Shown here: piece after piece, positions 41,607 through 41,607 of the stretch
Position numbering within the stretch: position 1 is the first letter of the stretch
How the letters are laid out: the number at the start of each line of letters is the position of its first letter
Assembly (NCBI GenBank): GCA_026224805.1
Contig: JAMFRN010000038.1
Span: 1-41,607 of the forward strand
Source: Nevskia soli
GTDB lineage: Bacteria; Pseudomonadota; Gammaproteobacteria; Nevskiales; Nevskiaceae
DNA length: 41,607 nt
Reading direction: 5' to 3'
The notes under the pieces: model-generated
Told to the model about the DNA's origin: nothing
The model's database searches: none
What the model saw: only the letters and a program-made list of their open reading frames with translations
Program-made: the position numbers and the translations under genes

Positions 41607-41607
41607 C

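Overview
The window is high-GC DNA (about two thirds G+C by eye) with gammaproteobacterial gene content: a yggS / pilT-pilU block, rplM-rpsI, rhlE, rpiA, a kdp operon with a kdpF miniprotein, and a TonB-dependent receptor. An environmental gammaproteobacterium of the Nevskiales/Xanthomonadales type is the best guess. That placement rests on gene content only; no rRNA or marker phylogeny is available here.

Layout. (1) Positions 1-1883: start of a kdp potassium-pump operon on the minus strand (kdpA cut by the window edge, kdpF, and one extra 26-residue membrane miniprotein) behind a recognisable KdpE-type T-rich operator. (2) 1956-4189: a minus-strand trio made of a small winged-helix-like protein, an unusual GNAT acetyltransferase fused through a membrane segment to a lytic transglycosylase, and a DUF416 protein. 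(3) 4450-11012: a mixed region with a secreted low-complexity protein, an AhpD-like protein, an HSD10-like short-chain dehydrogenase (SDR), a DUF4399 lipoprotein, RhlE helicase followed by an RRM RNA-binding protein, a glycine-zipper lipoprotein and a VOC protein. (4) 11047-17285: housekeeping core with rpiA, yggS, three tandem PilT-family retraction ATPases, rplM-rpsI and tRNA-Gln(CUG).

(5) 17406-41606: an accessory catabolic island. Two divergent operons carry a sugar-acid pathway: IdnD-like L-idonate dehydrogenase, IdnO-like 5-ketogluconate reductase, GntK gluconokinase, a 2-hydroxyacid dehydrogenase, an RraA-like protein, an SDR and a Tat-exported flavin amine oxidase. An IclR regulator follows, and an approximately 0.9 kb gene-free stretch leads into a TonB receptor. 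Downstream is a long co-directional run: cyclic-amidohydrolase-like enzyme, DapA-like lyase, degenerate SDR, periplasmic binding protein, nucleoside-diphosphate-sugar-epimerase-like protein, flavoprotein, amino-acid-type ABC permease and ATPase, and a C-terminally short allophanate-hydrolase-like amidase. Two TauD/TfdA dioxygenases follow, then an aldo/keto reductase and a partial M20 peptidase on the minus strand.

Working model (inference): the island imports a nitrogen-containing or amide-linked sugar-acid-type compound through the TonB receptor and the ABC transporter, opens and deaminates it with the amidohydrolase, amidase and oxidase functions, and feeds the carbon through 5-ketogluconate and gluconate to 6-phosphogluconate. 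A shared palindrome, TTC-TATAATA-N2-GAA, overlaps the -10 regions before the 2-hydroxyacid dehydrogenase and before the TonB receptor, which suggests common control, most simply by the IclR protein. The substrate is not identifiable from sequence, and several enzymes lack canonical catalytic residues. This island is the best candidate here for an undescribed system.
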